From NCBI RefSeq assembly GCF_030409875.1, contig NZ_JAUFQR010000001.1:4526001-4590000 (forward strand): 64,000 bases of DNA, read 5' to 3'. This DNA comes from Chryseobacterium tructae. GTDB lineage: Bacteria > Bacteroidota > Bacteroidia > Flavobacteriales > Weeksellaceae. Made by a program: the position numbers and the translations under genes. The notes below the pieces were generated by a model that ran no database searches, was not told the DNA's origin, and saw nothing but the letters and a program-made list of their open reading frames with translations. Positions 29,103 to 38,013 of the stretch are shown piece after piece. How positions within the stretch are numbered: position 1 is the stretch's first letter; every line of letters starts with the position of its first letter.

Positions 29103-29675
29103 ATGTTCAGAATAATATCAGGCAAATGGAAAGCCAAAAAAATTGCCGCTCCCAAAAACTTTGACGTAAGACCGACAACGGATTTTGCGAAAGAGGCTTT
29201 ATTCAGTATTTTGGAAAATAAATACGATATGCAATCAATTTCCGTATTGGATCTTTTTGCAGGAATCGGTTCCATTACACTAGAACTGGCTTCCAGAGGA
29301 TGCCAGAGTATCACTTCGGTAGAAATGAATCCAAAACATACTGCATTTATCAATTCTACAGCGGCTGAATTAGATATGGCACTTCAGGTTAATGTACAGA
29401 GAGGTGATGTATTCGACTGGCTGAAAAAATTCAGAAATAATAAATCTTTTGAAATTGTTTTTTCTGATGCTCCTTTTGAAATGGAAGAAAAAAAATACCA
29501 TGAATTGATCTCCCTGGTTTTAAACAATAAATACCTGAAAGAAAACGGAGTTCTTATTGTAGAACACCAAAGCCGTATGAAACTTGATCACCCTAACTTG
29601 GTAGACACCAGAAAATACGGAAACGTAAGTTTTAGTTTTTTTGATCCGAATAAAGAAGATAATCAAGAACTTTAG
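29103..29675 (+). CDS. rsmD: 16S rRNA (guanine(966)-N2)-methyltransferase RsmD
   Basis: The 190-residue enzyme methylates G966 of 16S rRNA using S-adenosylmethionine. It has MFRIISGKWKAKKI, DVRPTTDFAKEALFSIL and the SAM-binding LDLFAGIGSITLELASRG (about 50-67). The catalytic motif IV reads SDAPFEM where most RsmD proteins have DPPY or DPPF. Length is normal. Its stop codon overlaps the end of the convergent hxlR gene by four bases within a shared terminator. Confidence 0.9.
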   Translation: MFRIISGKWKAKKIAAPKNFDVRPTTDFAKEALFSILENKYDMQSISVLDLFAGIGSITLELASRGCQSITSVEMNPKHTAFINSTAAELDMALQVNVQRGDVFDWLKKFRNNKSFEIVFSDAPFEMEEKKYHELISLVLNNKYLKENGVLIVEHQSRMKLDHPNLVDTRKYGNVSFSFFDPNKEDNQEL

Positions 29676-29690
29676 TTCTTGATTATTTTT
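29661..29690. terminator. Shared terminator at the rsmD / hxlR tail-to-tail junction
   Basis: A perfect 10-bp stem (AATCAAGAAC / GTTCTTGATT, loop TTTA) followed by a T-run overlaps the last codons of rsmD, and its second arm and T-run lie in the 3' end of the convergent hxlR gene. Both strands have T-rich tails, so it can stop both transcripts. Confidence 0.75.
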
Positions 29691-30019
29691 TTTGAATTAA
29701 TCGGAGATTCTATTCCCCATTGCTTAATTGCTTCCAGAACAGGCAGTAATGTTCTTCCAAAATCAGTTAAGGTATATTCTACCATTAAAGGTGGTTTCTC
29801 AGTATATACCTTTCTATCAATAATATTATCTTCCTCCAGCTGTTTAAGCTGAAGACTCAATGTTCTTTCTGTTATAGTTGGGATCTCTTTCCTTAATTCA
29901 TTATATCTCTTAGCTCCATTAATAAGGTGATGTAAAATTACAGCCTTCCATTTTCCGCCTATAAATCTCATGGTTACACTTGTACAGCAAGGGTAAGATT
30001 TGTTATCAATTGTATACAT
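29672..30019 (-). CDS. HxlR family transcriptional regulator
   Basis: The 115-residue winged-helix protein has the typical HxlR pattern: TSVTMRFIGGKWKAVILHHL, GAKRYNELRKEIPTITERTLSLQLKQLEEDNI and MVEYTLTDFGRTLLPVL. HxlR regulators such as YodB and HypR sense reactive electrophiles or disulfide stress and control divergent nitroreductase-type genes. A Cys pair (PCC, residues 11-12) near the N-terminus could be the sensor. It is divergent from a nitroreductase gene with an 18-bp inverted-repeat operator between them. Confidence 0.88.
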   Translation of the reverse strand: MYTIDNKSYPCCTSVTMRFIGGKWKAVILHHLINGAKRYNELRKEIPTITERTLSLQLKQLEEDNIIDRKVYTEKPPLMVEYTLTDFGRTLLPVLEAIKQWGIESPINSKKIIKN

Positions 30020-30045
30020 TTTTATACTATCATTTTTAACCGTTA

Positions 30046-30076
30046 TTGCAAAGCTAATAAACTTACATTAATTTTG
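30046..30076 (+). promoter_or_regulatory. Nitroreductase promoter
   Basis: TTG at 30046-30048 is followed after 20 bp by TAATTTTG (30069-30076), matching the Bacteroidota promoter. Transcription would start near 30083, at the first base of the operator arm. Confidence 0.6.
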
Positions 30077-30079
30077 CAA
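30049..30079 (-). promoter_or_regulatory. hxlR promoter, overlapping the divergent nitroreductase promoter
   Basis: On the minus strand TTG (30079-30077) is followed after 20 bp by TAGCTTTG (30056-30049). It nearly completely overlaps the opposite promoter, with identical spacing, and initiates just before the operator arm at 30038-30021. Confidence 0.6.
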
Positions 30080-30103
30080 CTATAAAAATGATAGTATAAA
30101 ATT

Positions 30104-30703
30104 ATGAACTTTTTAGACAAAATGAAAACAAGATATACTGTAAAAAAGTATAACCCACAAGGTAACATCAGCGAAGAGAAAATCTCTCAATTAAAAGAGA
30201 TTCTAAACCTAAGTCCTTCGTCTATCAACAGCCAGCCATGGAATTTTATCTTTGTAAATCGTGGAGAACTGAAATCACAATTGGCAGAGGTTTCTTTCAT
30301 CAATAAAGAAAAAGTAATTGACTGCAGTCATCTGATTATTTTCCAAGTTCTTACAAATCCTGAAGATTTTGAAAAACAGATTGAGGAAAATTTACCTGAA
30401 GGTGCCGTAAACTATTACAGAACAAGGGTAAAACTAAAAGGAGAAGCATTTGTAAAATCATGGCTAGCGCATCAGGTATATTTATCACTAGGTGTTCTTC
30501 TTTCTGCATGTGCAGATATGGGAATTGATTCGACGCCTATGGAAGGAATAGAGCCGGAATTGTATGATGAGATTTTGAAAAATGATAAATATGAGACACT
30601 TTTCGCTGTTGCAATAGGTGAGAAACTAGACACTGATGCAAATCAGCCGAAATTCAATCCAAAATCAAGATTAAAACCGGAGAAAATAATTATGGAAGCC
30701 TAA
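30104..30703 (+). CDS. NfsB-like NAD(P)H-dependent nitroreductase
   Basis: The 199-residue flavoprotein begins MNFLDKMKTRYTVKKYNPQG, the typical nitroreductase start with the FMN-binding R-x-VKKY region. It also has LNLSPSSINSQPWNFIFV, LGVLLSACADMGIDSTPMEG and LFAVAIGEK. Such enzymes reduce nitroaromatics and quinones with NAD(P)H and are classic targets of HxlR repressors responding to electrophiles. Divergent from the hxlR gene by 84 bp. Confidence 0.88.
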   Translation: MNFLDKMKTRYTVKKYNPQGNISEEKISQLKEILNLSPSSINSQPWNFIFVNRGELKSQLAEVSFINKEKVIDCSHLIIFQVLTNPEDFEKQIEENLPEGAVNYYRTRVKLKGEAFVKSWLAHQVYLSLGVLLSACADMGIDSTPMEGIEPELYDEILKNDKYETLFAVAIGEKLDTDANQPKFNPKSRLKPEKIIMEA

Positions 30704-30829
30704 TTTTGGAATACAAATTCACAAATATCTTCACAAGATATTGGCTCATAGTCTCGCAGATTATACAGATTGAGCAGATTATACCGCACAAGAATCTGCG
30801 TAATTCGTGAGATCTGCGAGACAATAATT

Positions 30830-30917
30830 ACAGCATAAAATTTTATCTGCGATAAAATCCTTGCGCCATAAAAACGCAATCTAATACTTTATTAGCGCCT
30901 TTGCGTTATCCAACACA
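30830..30917 (+). repeat. Dispersed intergenic repeat, copy 1
   Basis: The core palindrome ATTTTATC-TGC-GATAAAAT (30840-30858) is followed by CCTTGCGCC, an AT-rich middle and a second GCGCCTTTGCG motif ending TCCAACAC. Copies 2 and 3 at 48183 and 61261 share this order. Here the 3-nt loop is TGC, whereas the others have GCA. The surrounding gap 30704-30956 holds no gene. Confidence 0.85.
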
Positions 30918-30924
30918 AATAAAT

Positions 30925-30951
30925 AAGTCTGCTTCTTTATGAGGCAGACTT
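30925..30951 (-). terminator. Terminator between nitroreductase and murI
   Basis: A stem AAGTCTGC / GCAGACTT (extended by a TC/GA pair inside) with T-runs on both sides lies just past the murI stop on the minus strand and can also end plus-strand transcription from the nitroreductase gene. Confidence 0.65.
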
Positions 30952-30956
30952 TTTAT

Positions 30957-31786
30957 TTATAATACTTTGAGTTCTAAATCGATCGTTTTACCGAAAAATT
31001 TCTTGGAGATCTTTTCAAAGTTTTTGGTAAGATCCGAAAGGTAGAAATGGTAATTCGGCTTAGGGTTATTTTCATTCATAAGATTATATTTGTCTAGGAT
31101 AATCTTCAAATGATTGGCTACAATATTGGGAGAATCAATAACACGGACCCTATTCCCATAATACTGTTTAATCTCATCAATTAACAATGGGTAATGAGTA
31201 CAGCCCAGAATTAATGTCTCAATATTCTTCAGCTTGCTATTGCTCAGATAATTGTAAATGATAGCATGAGTGATCGGATGGTTTTTAAAACCTTCTTCAA
31301 TAGCCGGAACCAGTAAAGGAGTAGCCAATTCATCTACCTTGATCCATTTATTATGTTTTCGGATACTCTTTTTATACAATCCCGAATTCACAGTAGCTTT
31401 AGTAGCAATGACTCCCACATTATTATGGATTTCATAAGAAACCTTTCTGCCACGGGATTAATAACATCGATGACCGGAACTTTCCCTGCAACTGACTGCA
31501 TTACTTCATTCAAAGCATTCGCTGTAGCCGTATTACAGGCAATTACAATTGCTTTACAATTTTGTTGAAGCAGAAAATTAGTAATCTTTGTTGAATATTC
31601 TATAATCGCTTCTTTTGATTTTTCACCGTAAGGAAGATGCTTGGTATCTCCAAAATAGATAAGGTCTTCATTAGGCAAAAGCCTTTTGATTTCCTTAGCA
31701 ACAGTAAGACCTCCTACTCCACTATCAAAAATACCGATAGGCTGGCTGGATGAAAGATGCGAATAATCTTGTTTTTTAGTTTTCAA
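30957..31786 (-). pseudogene. murI: Glutamate racemase, split by one missing base (probable sequencing error)
   Basis: Two frames cover one protein. The first has PIGIFDSGVGGLTVAKEIKR and the first catalytic Cys in IVIACNTATANA. The second has the other catalytic Cys in ILGCTHYPLL and continues to the natural end. Adding one T to 31444-31446 (plus strand) joins them as VINPVAEKVSYEIHNN and restores about 276 residues. MurI makes D-glutamate for peptidoglycan and is normally essential, so a real break is unlikely. The start is TTG, most likely at 31786 (LKTKKQ); another TTG lies at 31807. No ATG fits. Confidence 0.85.
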
Positions 31787-31904
31787 ACGAACTGAAATTT
31801 TATACAAAATTAATGAATTTACGTTGTATTTACATTGTATTATCTTGTATTTAATACAACATTCTTAAGACGATTCAACTCTCACATTGAATTGGGATGC
31901 TGAA

Positions 31905-33029
31905 TTAAACCATAAATAAATCAGAAGCAATTCCGTCTGCCATAAACCAATGTCTTTCCGGGATTTTCAGATGTTCATTTTCAATACTTAAAACCCCTTC
32001 TTCTATTTTCTGCTTGATTTCCTTTTGGAAATGCTCCATGAAACGGTTATCAAATTTTTCTTTTAGGCTTTTCAGATCAACTCCCCAAATCGTTCGTAAA
32101 CCAATCATAATCATTTCATTAAACTGATCTTCCTTGGAAAGAATTTCTTCTTCCTTTGCTAAAAGTTTTGTACTGAGTTTTTTAATGTATTGCTGGTTGT
32201 TAGCAATATTCCAGCTTCTTATATCAAATCCGTTGTAAGAATGTGCGGAAGGCCCTATTCCTAAGTATTCCTGATATTTCCAATATGAAGAATTATGTCT
32301 TGAATAAAAGCCAGGTTTAGCAAAATTGGAAACTTCATAATGTTCAAAACCATGATCTTTTAAAAAATCTGAGAGATAATAAAATTCTTTGTTTTGTTCT
32401 TCTTCTTTCGGACTTTTCACTTTCCCTTTTGCAATCCAACTATCAAGAGCTGTCTTTGGCTCAACAGTTAAGGCATAAGAGGAAATATGAGGTACTTCCA
32501 GTGCAATGGTTTTATGTAAGTTTTCTTTCCAGATCTCAAGGTTAGAAGTAGGTGAACCGTAAATCAAGTCTATACTCAGATTTTCAAATCCGAAATCTTG
32601 GGCACGTTTAATGGATCCTTCTGCTTCTGAGGCTGTATGTGCACGATTCATCAATTTAAGATCTTCTTCAAAGAAACTTTGCGTCCCAATTGATAAACGG
32701 TTGACAGGTGTTCCCGACAACTGCTTTAAGAAATTCTTATCCAGGTCGTCCGGATTGGCTTCCAATGTGATCTCAATATCTTTTTCAAAACTGAAATAGT
32801 GCAGCACTTCATCAATTAAAGAATTGATTTCATCCACGGAAAGAATAGAAGGTGTTCCTCCTCCAAAATATAATGATTGTAAACTACGATTCTGCAGTTC
32901 ATCCTTTCTAAGCTGTATTTCAGTTTTCATGGCATGGAGCATTTCATCTTTAAAATTCAAAGATGTTGAAAAATGAAAATTACAGTAGCTGCACTTTTGC
33001 TTACAGAAAGGAATGTGAATATATATCAT
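31905..33029 (-). CDS. hemW: Radical SAM family heme chaperone HemW
   Basis: The 374-residue protein starts MIYIHIPFCKQKCSYCNFHFS, carrying the radical-SAM CxxxCxxC cluster motif together with HIPFC as in HemW. Further family segments are FGGGTPSIL, EANPDDL, NRLSIGTQSF, LSIDLIYGSP and GIGPSAHSYNG. HemW binds heme and an iron-sulfur cluster and delivers heme to respiratory enzymes; it was long mislabelled as coproporphyrinogen oxidase. Length is normal. It follows murI with a 97-bp gap on the same strand. Confidence 0.93.
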   Translation of the reverse strand: MIYIHIPFCKQKCSYCNFHFSTSLNFKDEMLHAMKTEIQLRKDELQNRSLQSLYFGGGTPSILSVDEINSLIDEVLHYFSFEKDIEITLEANPDDLDKNFLKQLSGTPVNRLSIGTQSFFEEDLKLMNRAHTASEAEGSIKRAQDFGFENLSIDLIYGSPTSNLEIWKENLHKTIALEVPHISSYALTVEPKTALDSWIAKGKVKSPKEEEQNKEFYYLSDFLKDHGFEHYEVSNFAKPGFYSRHNSSYWKYQEYLGIGPSAHSYNGFDIRSWNIANNQQYIKKLSTKLLAKEEEILSKEDQFNEMIMIGLRTIWGVDLKSLKEKFDNRFMEHFQKEIKQKIEEGVLSIENEHLKIPERHWFMADGIASDLFMV

Positions 33030-33080
33030 AAAAAAAGCCCTGAAAAAATTCAGAGCTCAAATTTATTTAAATTAAATTGA

Positions 33081-34031
33081 TTAATATCTATATCCTCGAA
33101 CATTAATAAAGTTATCGAAATTATAACCAAGTCCGATCATGAAGCTGTTTCCTCCGTATTGCTGAATATCAGACAATCCAAGGTTGTAAGTAGCTCCAAT
33201 CATAAATTTGTTGAATCTTACTTTAACAATCGGTGCAATTTCCAACTGCTGGCTGTCAAATCTATTCTGAGCAGCTCTATAACTTACCCCAACAGAAAAT
33301 GCATTGACTTCATTAGAGAATGTAGCCATTAGGTTATAATCCATTACTCTTGTTGAATTGGTGTTCAGGTTGATCATCATCGCAGGAGTCAACATGATAT
33401 TATCTGCAATATTCCAGTTATATCCTAAGTTTAAGAAAAACTTAATTGGCGAAGGCTCAAACCCGTTTACAATTGGTTTATCGTTACCTAATGCGATATC
33501 ATTTACTGAAACACCCCCGAAAAGGTTTCTATAGGTAGCGGCTAAACCGAAATTAGCATAAGCCATGAAAATGTTCTCTCCATTACCTCTTATTAATGGA
33601 TCATTCTGTTCTTCAACATTGATTTTAGAATAATCAAAATTTCTATTATAGAAACTAACACTTGTACCGAATGAGAACTGATCTTTTCTGTCTCCTTCAC
33701 TACTTAGAGGAATAAAATATGAAGCTCCCGCTGTAACACCACCTGCAGATTCTGCTCCGTTGCTGTCTCTGAATACGGTAAGACCGGCACCTACTCTATC
33801 GAAAATGTTAGCATTGATTCCCACTGATTGTACGTTTGGGGATTCGCTGAATTTTGAAAATTGCTTTTGATAAATGGCATTGAGCTGTACGTAGTCTGTT
33901 TTACCGTACTGAGCTGGGTTGAACAGGAAGTCACCATCCAAAAGATACTGTTGATAATATGGTAGTGATTCTTGTGCTTTGTATGCATTTGACAAAAGAG
34001 CTAAACATACGATAGCATATAGTTTTCTCAT
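33081..34031 (-). CDS. PorP/SprF family type IX secretion outer-membrane protein
   Basis: From MRKLYAIVCLALLSNA (start 34031) the protein has 316 residues and a signal peptide ending YKAQ. The mature part starts ESLPYYQQYLLDGDFLFNPAQYG, the family hallmark, followed by alternating aromatic-rich beta strands forming a barrel (VGAGLTVFRDSNGAESAGG, NYGGNSFMIGLGYNF). PorP/SprF proteins accompany large cell-surface proteins secreted by the Bacteroidota-specific type IX system, though no such partner is adjacent. An upstream ATG six codons earlier is less likely. A TATATTTG -7 box (minus) lies at 34055-34062. Confidence 0.85.
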   Translation of the reverse strand: MRKLYAIVCLALLSNAYKAQESLPYYQQYLLDGDFLFNPAQYGKTDYVQLNAIYQKQFSKFSESPNVQSVGINANIFDRVGAGLTVFRDSNGAESAGGVTAGASYFIPLSSEGDRKDQFSFGTSVSFYNRNFDYSKINVEEQNDPLIRGNGENIFMAYANFGLAATYRNLFGGVSVNDIALGNDKPIVNGFEPSPIKFFLNLGYNWNIADNIMLTPAMMINLNTNSTRVMDYNLMATFSNEVNAFSVGVSYRAAQNRFDSQQLEIAPIVKVRFNKFMIGATYNLGLSDIQQYGGNSFMIGLGYNFDNFINVRGYRY

Positions 34032-34054
34032 AACAAATCTTGATTTCAATTCAA

Positions 34055-34062
34055 CAAATATA
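34055..34062 (-). promoter_or_regulatory. -7 element upstream of the PorP/SprF gene
   Basis: The minus-strand sequence TATATTTG fits TAnnTTTG and lies 23 bp before the chosen start codon. No good -33 box is visible. Confidence 0.35.
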
Positions 34063-34082
34063 AAAAAAATCTCAATATATTT

Positions 34083-35156
34083 TTAGTTTTCTAAATAAAT
34101 TCTCCATTTTTTTACAGCATCCTCCATATCTTTGGGCATTGGGCTTTCAAAATATAATTCCTTTTTTGTTGTTGGGTGTATAAATCCTAGGGTATGTGCA
34201 TGCAATGCATGTCTTGGAAGAATTTCAAAAACATTTTTAATAAACTGTTTATATTTTGGAAGATTCACTCCTCTTAAAGGCGTATGCCCTTCATAACGCT
34301 CATCATTGAACAATGTATGGCCTATATGTTTGAAATGTGCCCTGATTTGGTGCGTTCTCCCCGTTTCAAGCTTACATTCTACCCATGTCATATATTTGAA
34401 TCTTTCTAGGACCTTATAATGGGTCACTGCATGTTTCCCATGGCTTCCGTCTTCGTAAACAGACATCTGCATCCTGTTTTTAGGATGTCTCCCAATATGA
34501 CCTCTTATCGTTCCTTCTTCATCTTTAGGATTTCCCCATACAAAAGCCCAATATAACCTTTTTGTTGTCCTGTTGAAGAACTGCTTAGCCAGGAAGCTGA
34601 GTGCATATTCATTTTTAGCAATGACTAGAAGTCCCGAAGTATCTTTATCAATCCTATGAACAAGTCCTACTCTGTCAAGGTCAGATTTTGAGCCATTTTT
34701 TTCAAAATGAAATGCCAGAGCATTGACTAATGTTCCATCCCAGTTTCCGTGTCCCGGATGCACTACCATTCCAGGTTCTTTGTCTACAACGACCAGGTCA
34801 TCGTCTTCATAAATAATATTCACAGGAATATCCTGCGGAATAATCACATTTTCCCTTGGAGGACGAGTTAGTAATATAGAGATCTGATCTCCAGGTTTCA
34901 CTCGGTAATTCTGCTTTACTGCAGTACCATTCACTACAACGTTTCCAGCCCTGCAGGTCTGAGAAATTTTATTCCTTGAAGAATTCTGGCGGTGTATTAA
35001 AAGAAATTTATCAATTCTTAATGATTCCTGTCCAGGATCAACAGTGATATTAAGATGTTCATATAACCCTTTGTTTTCCTCGTCAATATCGATATTATCA
35101 ATACTATTGGAATCTAACAATTCTTCGTCTAAAAAATCTTCGTTATCTTCTGACAT
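34083..35156 (-). CDS. RluA family ribosomal large-subunit pseudouridine synthase (RluD-like)
   Basis: From MSEDNEDFLDEELLD (start 35156) the protein has 357 residues. An acidic N-terminus is followed by an S4 RNA-binding domain (SLRIDKFLLIHRQNSSRNKI, GNVVVNGTAVKQNYRVKPGD). The catalytic domain has HRIDKDTSGLLVIAKN with the active-site Asp, and TGRTHQIRAHFKHIGH. RluD modifies uridines of 23S rRNA helix 69; this protein is longest of that type and probably does the same. It follows the PASTA gene on the same strand with a 73-bp gap. Confidence 0.9.
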   Translation of the reverse strand: MSEDNEDFLDEELLDSNSIDNIDIDEENKGLYEHLNITVDPGQESLRIDKFLLIHRQNSSRNKISQTCRAGNVVVNGTAVKQNYRVKPGDQISILLTRPPRENVIIPQDIPVNIIYEDDDLVVVDKEPGMVVHPGHGNWDGTLVNALAFHFEKNGSKSDLDRVGLVHRIDKDTSGLLVIAKNEYALSFLAKQFFNRTTKRLYWAFVWGNPKDEEGTIRGHIGRHPKNRMQMSVYEDGSHGKHAVTHYKVLERFKYMTWVECKLETGRTHQIRAHFKHIGHTLFNDERYEGHTPLRGVNLPKYKQFIKNVFEILPRHALHAHTLGFIHPTTKKELYFESPMPKDMEDAVKKWRIYLEN

Positions 35157-35229
35157 TGTATTTATTTTTTTACACAAAAGGCTTCAACATTTTGCAGTTG
35201 AAGCCTATATTTTTATTATTAATCTATAT

Positions 35230-36323
35230 TTATTCTACGACTACTTTCTTAGCCTTTGGCTTTTGAGCAGGCTGCTGTGTAGGATTTGAAGCTGCTGGTT
35301 TTGCAGTGTTTCCTGTAGCAGGCGTACTGGTAGTAGAAGCCTTAGGTTTCTCCGTTCCTGTACTTGCAGGTTTAGGAGTTGTAGACTGAGGCTTTGGAGT
35401 CTCCGTTTTGGGAGCTTCTGTCTTTGGCATCTCTCTTTTAGGCACTGGTGCAGGTACTACAGGTGCATCATAGTGAGGCTCATTATGAACTTCCTCATAT
35501 CGTACCGGTGGCAGGGATGTATCTACCTTCATTCGGTAAATAGAATTCAACTGTTCCACTTTTGCTCTAAGCTCTGCCGGTGTTTTCTTACTTGCCCAAA
35601 GATCAATCTGCATTCCCTGGTCACGAACATCTCCTGCCGCGGGATCCTGATAATAGATAATATCAGACTCATCCTTACCGCCATCTTCATATTCTACCAA
35701 TCCAACTTCAAACATACTTTTTGTAATCAATGCCCTAGCTTCTTTTACAGAAAGTCCCACTACATTCGGGATAGAAATATTTCTCATTGGTCCTGATCCT
35801 ACTACAACATCAATAATAGAGAATCTAGGAATTTTGGTACCCGGATTTACGGCATTTCCTTTATATAAAATTCTTAAAAGAGCATCTTTCTGGATACTTG
35901 GTTCGAAAATGGTATCACCAATCTTAAGACCAACCTGATCCAATCTCTGGAACGCCAGCCCCGAATATTTGTTGATTACATCCGGAATTACAATAGGAGC
36001 CCATGTTCTTGGATTTACTTTAAGACGCACTGTTCTTCCATCCTTTACACGAGAACCCGGTGCAGGATAAACCTGCAGCACTTGAAACGGTCTGTATTTA
36101 GGATCATAATTAGCACTGTCCACATCATATTCCAAGCCCGTGTCATCTAATATTTAACGGCATCATGCACTGATTTATTTACAACATTGGGGACAGGAAT
36201 TTCCTGACCATGATTAGTATGGTACTCTAACCAGCGGAACGTAAGCCATATCAGCCCTACGAAAACACCGATTGCCACTACTAAATTCACTAAAACTTTC
36301 CAATTGAAAAGTGATTTAAGCAT
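35230..36323 (-). pseudogene. Membrane-anchored PASTA domain protein, split by one missing base
   Basis: The first frame encodes a short cytoplasmic tail and one membrane helix (MLKSLFNWKVLVNLVVAIGV, start 36323), then the first PASTA domain as far as VNKSVHDAVK. One extra T in 36153-36155 (plus) continues it as LDDTGLEYDVDSANYDP into the second frame. Two further PASTA repeats follow (VIPDVINKYSGLAFQRL and ISIPNVVGLSVKEARALI), then a Pro/Thr/Lys-rich tail of about 80 residues ending AKKVVVE. The restored protein is about 364 residues. PASTA domains bind peptidoglycan precursors; no kinase domain is present. It is divergent from ddl, a peptidoglycan gene. Confidence 0.8.
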
Positions 36324-36449
36324 ACTTAAAAATACTTTAATTATAACCGCAAATATAGCTAATAATTTTAGAATGGACTTTTTATTTAACACAATTCATT
36401 TTTGATTTTAAAATTTGCGGATTTCCCGTATTGCATTGCATAAAATGTT

Positions 36450-36457
36450 TAAATTTG
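36450..36457 (+). promoter_or_regulatory. -7 element upstream of ddl
   Basis: TAAATTTG fits the Bacteroidota TAnnTTTG box. It lies 16 or 22 bp before the two candidate ddl start codons. A TTG at 36431-36433 is somewhat too close for an ideal -33. Confidence 0.4.
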
Positions 36458-36473
36458 CCTCAATTGATACTAT

Positions 36474-37469
36474 ATGGTTATGAATAAAAAAAGTGTTGCC
36501 GTAGTAATGGGAGGCTATTCTGATGAATATGTTGTATCCTTAAAAAGCGGACAGTTGATCTATGATTCTTTAGACAGAAATCTGTATGACGTATATAAAG
36601 TAGTCGTTCTTAAAGATGAATGGTATTTTTTAGGAGAAAATGATAAAAAACATCCTATTAGCAGAGGCGATTTTTCTGTTACCTTAGATAATGAAGAAAC
36701 ATTGAAGTTTGATGCATGTTTCAATATCATCCACGGAACACCAGGTGAAAATGGTATTCTACAGGCTTATTGGGATGCCATAGGTCAAAAATATACTGGT
36801 TGCGATTTTTATCAGAGCGCCCTTACCTTCAATAAAAAAGATACTCTTGCTGTATTGTCAAAATATGGAATTCCATCAGCAAAAAGCATTTATTTAAGAA
36901 AAGGTGAAGAAATCAATGTAGATAAAATTGTAGAAGAATTAGATCTTCCACTTTTTGTTAAACCAAATCAATCCGGATCTTCATTGGGAATTTCTAAAGT
37001 AAAAGAAAAATCTGAACTGATTGCTGCTACAGAAATCGCTTTTAAAGAAGATGATGAAATCCTTATCGAAAGTTTCTTAAACGGAATGGAAGTTTCTGTA
37101 GGCGTTATCGATTTTAAAGGAGAAACCATTGTTTTAGGAATTACTGAAATTGTTCCTACCAATGAATTCTTCGATTACGAAGCTAAATATGAAGGAGCAT
37201 CCGAAGAAATTACTCCCGCAAGAATTGACGAAGAAACAACAAAAAGAGTAGAAGAAATTGCCAAAAGAGCTTACAATTCTCTTGGAATGAGTGGATTCTC
37301 AAGAAGTGAATTTATTTTAATGGACGGCATTCCTTATATGCTTGAAATGAATACCAATCCAGGATTCTCTCCTGCAAGTATTCTCCCTCAACAGGCAAAA
37401 CATTATGGGATCTCCATTATGGATCTTTGTGGAAATGAAGTTGAAAAAGCTTTAAATAAAAGAAAATAG
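36474..37469 (+). CDS. ddl: D-alanine--D-alanine ligase
   Basis: The 331-residue ATP-grasp enzyme joins two D-alanines for peptidoglycan. It shows VVMGGYSDEYVVSLKSG at the N-terminus, NIIHGTPGENGILQAYWD, LPLFVKPNQSGSSLGISKV for ATP binding, and GFSRSEFILMDGIPYMLEMNTNPGF with the metal-binding Glu and Asn. Two ATGs (36474 and 36480) are possible; the second, MNKKSVAVVM, is nearer the usual start. It is followed 74 bp later by coaD. Confidence 0.93.
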   Translation: MVMNKKSVAVVMGGYSDEYVVSLKSGQLIYDSLDRNLYDVYKVVVLKDEWYFLGENDKKHPISRGDFSVTLDNEETLKFDACFNIIHGTPGENGILQAYWDAIGQKYTGCDFYQSALTFNKKDTLAVLSKYGIPSAKSIYLRKGEEINVDKIVEELDLPLFVKPNQSGSSLGISKVKEKSELIAATEIAFKEDDEILIESFLNGMEVSVGVIDFKGETIVLGITEIVPTNEFFDYEAKYEGASEEITPARIDEETTKRVEEIAKRAYNSLGMSGFSRSEFILMDGIPYMLEMNTNPGFSPASILPQQAKHYGISIMDLCGNEVEKALNKRK

Positions 37470-37543
37470 ATAGTAGAAACTAGACATTAGAGGTTAGAAT
37501 TTAAACCAATATATGGATCGTTCAAAATCATAACTCATACAAC

Positions 37544-38008
37544 ATGAAAATTGCTGTTTTCCCAGGGTCATTTGACCCTATCACTTTAGGACATTACGAT
37601 ATTATAGAAAGAGCGGCACCGCTATTTGATAAATTAATTATTGCTATCGGGCAGAATTCCCAGAAGAAATATATGTTTCCTCTTGAGAAAAGAAAAGAGT
37701 TTATCCAAAATTCCGTAGCAGAATTTCCGAATGTAGAAGTAGATTCATTCGAAGGATTAACAGTAGATTACTGTTTTGAAAAGAATGCTCAATACATCAT
37801 CAGAGGACTGAGAAACCCGGCAGATTTTGAATTCGAAAAGGCAATTGCTCATACCAACAGAACATTAGCCCACAAAAAACTGGAAACCGTATTCTTATTA
37901 ACCTCATCCGGAAAATCATTCATCAGTAGCAGTATCGTAAGAGAAATCATTACCCATGGTGGCGAATACGAACTTATGGTACCAGATTCCGTAAGAGTTG
38001 AGAGATAG
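37544..38008 (+). CDS. coaD: Phosphopantetheine adenylyltransferase
   Basis: The 154-residue enzyme transfers AMP to 4'-phosphopantetheine in coenzyme A biosynthesis. It has the nucleotidyltransferase motifs AVFPGSFDPITLGHYDII (TxGH) and SFISSSIVREI, and also YIIRGLRNPADFEFEKAIAH. Length is normal. Upstream is ddl on the same strand. Confidence 0.95.
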   Translation: MKIAVFPGSFDPITLGHYDIIERAAPLFDKLIIAIGQNSQKKYMFPLEKRKEFIQNSVAEFPNVEVDSFEGLTVDYCFEKNAQYIIRGLRNPADFEFEKAIAHTNRTLAHKKLETVFLLTSSGKSFISSSIVREIITHGGEYELMVPDSVRVER

Positions 38009-38013
38009 ATATA

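Larger units (their letters stand above)
30021..30100. promoter_or_regulatory. hxlR operator: 18-bp perfect inverted repeat
   Basis: The sequence TTTATACTATCATTTTTA at 30021-30038 is repeated exactly in inverted form at 30083-30100. One arm ends one base from the hxlR start codon and the other ends three bases from the nitroreductase start codon. Each arm lies just downstream of a promoter -7 box, so a dimer bound to either arm would block that gene. This fits auto-repression and control of the divergent target by HxlR. Confidence 0.8.
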
